64,000 nt of DNA from Mycobacterium uberis (GTDB lineage Bacteria; Actinomycetota; Actinomycetes; Mycobacteriales; Mycobacteriaceae), in assembly GCF_003408705.1 (NCBI RefSeq), contig NZ_QAYL01000001.1, forward strand, positions 248,001 to 312,000, written 5' to 3'. Below are positions 63,373 through 64,000 of this stretch, one piece after another. Every line of letters begins with the position of its first letter. Position 1 is the first letter of the stretch. The notes under the pieces are model-generated. The model ran no database searches and was not told where the DNA came from. It was given only the letters and a program-made list of their open reading frames with translations. The translations under genes and the position numbers were made by a program.

Positions 63373-64000
63373 ATGGCGGGGGATCGTGGCGTGGATGGGC
63401 TAGCCGCTGCTGTTCGTAGCGGTGATCGCGCCGCACTACCGCGGGCTATCACGTTAGTGGAGTCCACCCGCGTCGATCATCGTGAGCAGGCACAGCAGCT
63501 GCTGTTGGCGTTACAGCCAGACTCCGAAAACACCCATCGGGTGGGTATAACCGGAGTGCCCGGGGTGGGAAAGTCCACCACCATCGAGGCGCTCGGCATG
63601 CATCTAATCGAACGAGGCCATCGAGTGGCGGTGCTAGCAGTCGACCCGTCATCGACCCGTACGGGCGGATCCATCCTTGGCGACAAGACCCGAATGGCAC
63701 GGCTAGCGGTGCATCCGGACGCCTATATCCGACCGTCACCCACGTCGGGCACGCTGGGCGGAGTGGCGAAGTCCACTCGGGAAACAGTGGTCCTGTTGGA
63801 GGCGGCTGGTTTTGACGTGATCCTGATTGAAACCGTCGGCATCGGACAGTCCGAGGTAGCGGTGGCTAGTATGGTAGATACCTTTGTTGTGTTGACTTTG
63901 GCGCGTACCGGCGATCAGTTGCAGGGCATCAAAAAAGGCGTGCTGGAGCTGGCCGATGTGGTGGTGGTTAACAAGGCTGACGGGGAGCATCTGCGCGAGG
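63373..64000 (+). CDS. meaB: MeaB/ArgK-type GTPase chaperone (3' end outside window)
   Basis: MeaB protects and reloads methylmalonyl-CoA mutase with cobalamin using GTP. The ATG at 63373 directly follows the mutB TAG, and the frame is open for 209 codons to the window end. Motifs: [18 protein letters not shown] (P-loop), [38 protein letters not shown] and VVVNKADG. In M. tuberculosis a mazEF4 toxin-antitoxin pair (Rv1494-Rv1495) lies between mutB and this gene; here there is no room for it. Confidence 0.95.
   Translation, partial: MAGDRGVDGLAAAVRSGDRAALPRAITLVESTRVDHREQAQQLLLALQPDSENTHRVGITGVPGVGKSTTIEALGMHLIERGHRVAVLAVDPSSTRTGGSILGDKTRMARLAVHPDAYIRPSPTSGTLGGVAKSTRETVVLLEAAGFDVILIETVGIGQSEVAVASMVDTFVVLTLARTGDQLQGIKKGVLELADVVVVNKADGEHLRE

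Overview
The window comes from a slow-growing mycobacterium undergoing massive gene decay, of the M. leprae / M. haemophilum kind. The intact proteins (DnaA, DnaN, MviN, MycP1, EccE1, EspB, GroEL2, MutA/MutB) are recognisably close to M. tuberculosis orthologues, while about half of the remaining DNA is broken gene relics with no long open frame. It does not look like M. leprae itself: M. leprae carries a thioredoxin reductase-thioredoxin fusion, whereas here the thioredoxin half is dead. A relative such as M. lepromatosis, M. uberis or an undescribed lineage fits better. Orthologue names (Rv numbers) come from memory of family sequences, not from a search.

Layout. 1-4.15 kb: recF (cut by the window edge), dnaN and dnaA on the minus strand, with oriC between dnaN and dnaA. 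4.2-10.3 kb: rpmH, rnpA, yidD, yidC, jag, parA and parB on the plus strand. rsmG is missing between jag and parA; its place is taken by an AT-rich island with two tandem parS sites, and a third parS-like site lies inside parA. 10.5-23.7 kb: an Rv3916c orthologue, cwlM, a dead trxC, trxB, a sigM relic, mviN(murJ), an Rv3909 orthologue, mutT4 and pcnA. 23.7-26.4 kb: eroded DNA with a cytochrome P450 relic, where M. tuberculosis has the ESX-2 locus. 26.4-37.5 kb: part of the ESX-1 secretion locus, with mycP1-eccE1 separated from espB-espL-espK by 4 kb of IS3, PPE and PE relics.

37.6-50.6 kb: the block equivalent to Rv0441c-Rv0435c: an ISL3 relic, a dead PPOX-like gene, groEL2 with two CIRCE operators, 4 kb of relics (benE, XRE-cupin regulator, PPE, esterase), an SDR, dead moeA2, psd, pssA and a dead AAA ATPase. 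50.8-57 kb: a dead iron/cobalamin-type ABC transporter, one intact methyltransferase, and ISL3 and IS21 relics. 57.1-57.7 kb: four tRNA genes. 57.8-64 kb: MmpL and Rv1491c relics, then mutA-mutB-meaB (meaB cut by the window edge).

The surviving genes serve replication and segregation (dnaA/dnaN/recF, oriC, parABS), membrane protein insertion and envelope synthesis (yidC, mviN, cwlM, psd, pssA), RNA processing (rnpA, pcnA), type VII secretion (ESX-1), protein folding (groEL2) and methylmalonyl-CoA metabolism. Base composition changes sharply along the window: origin-proximal genes are AT-rich for a mycobacterium, while the groEL2-pssA and mutAB blocks are GC-rich. Two ISL3 relics in opposite orientation flank the groEL2 block, consistent with past rearrangement.
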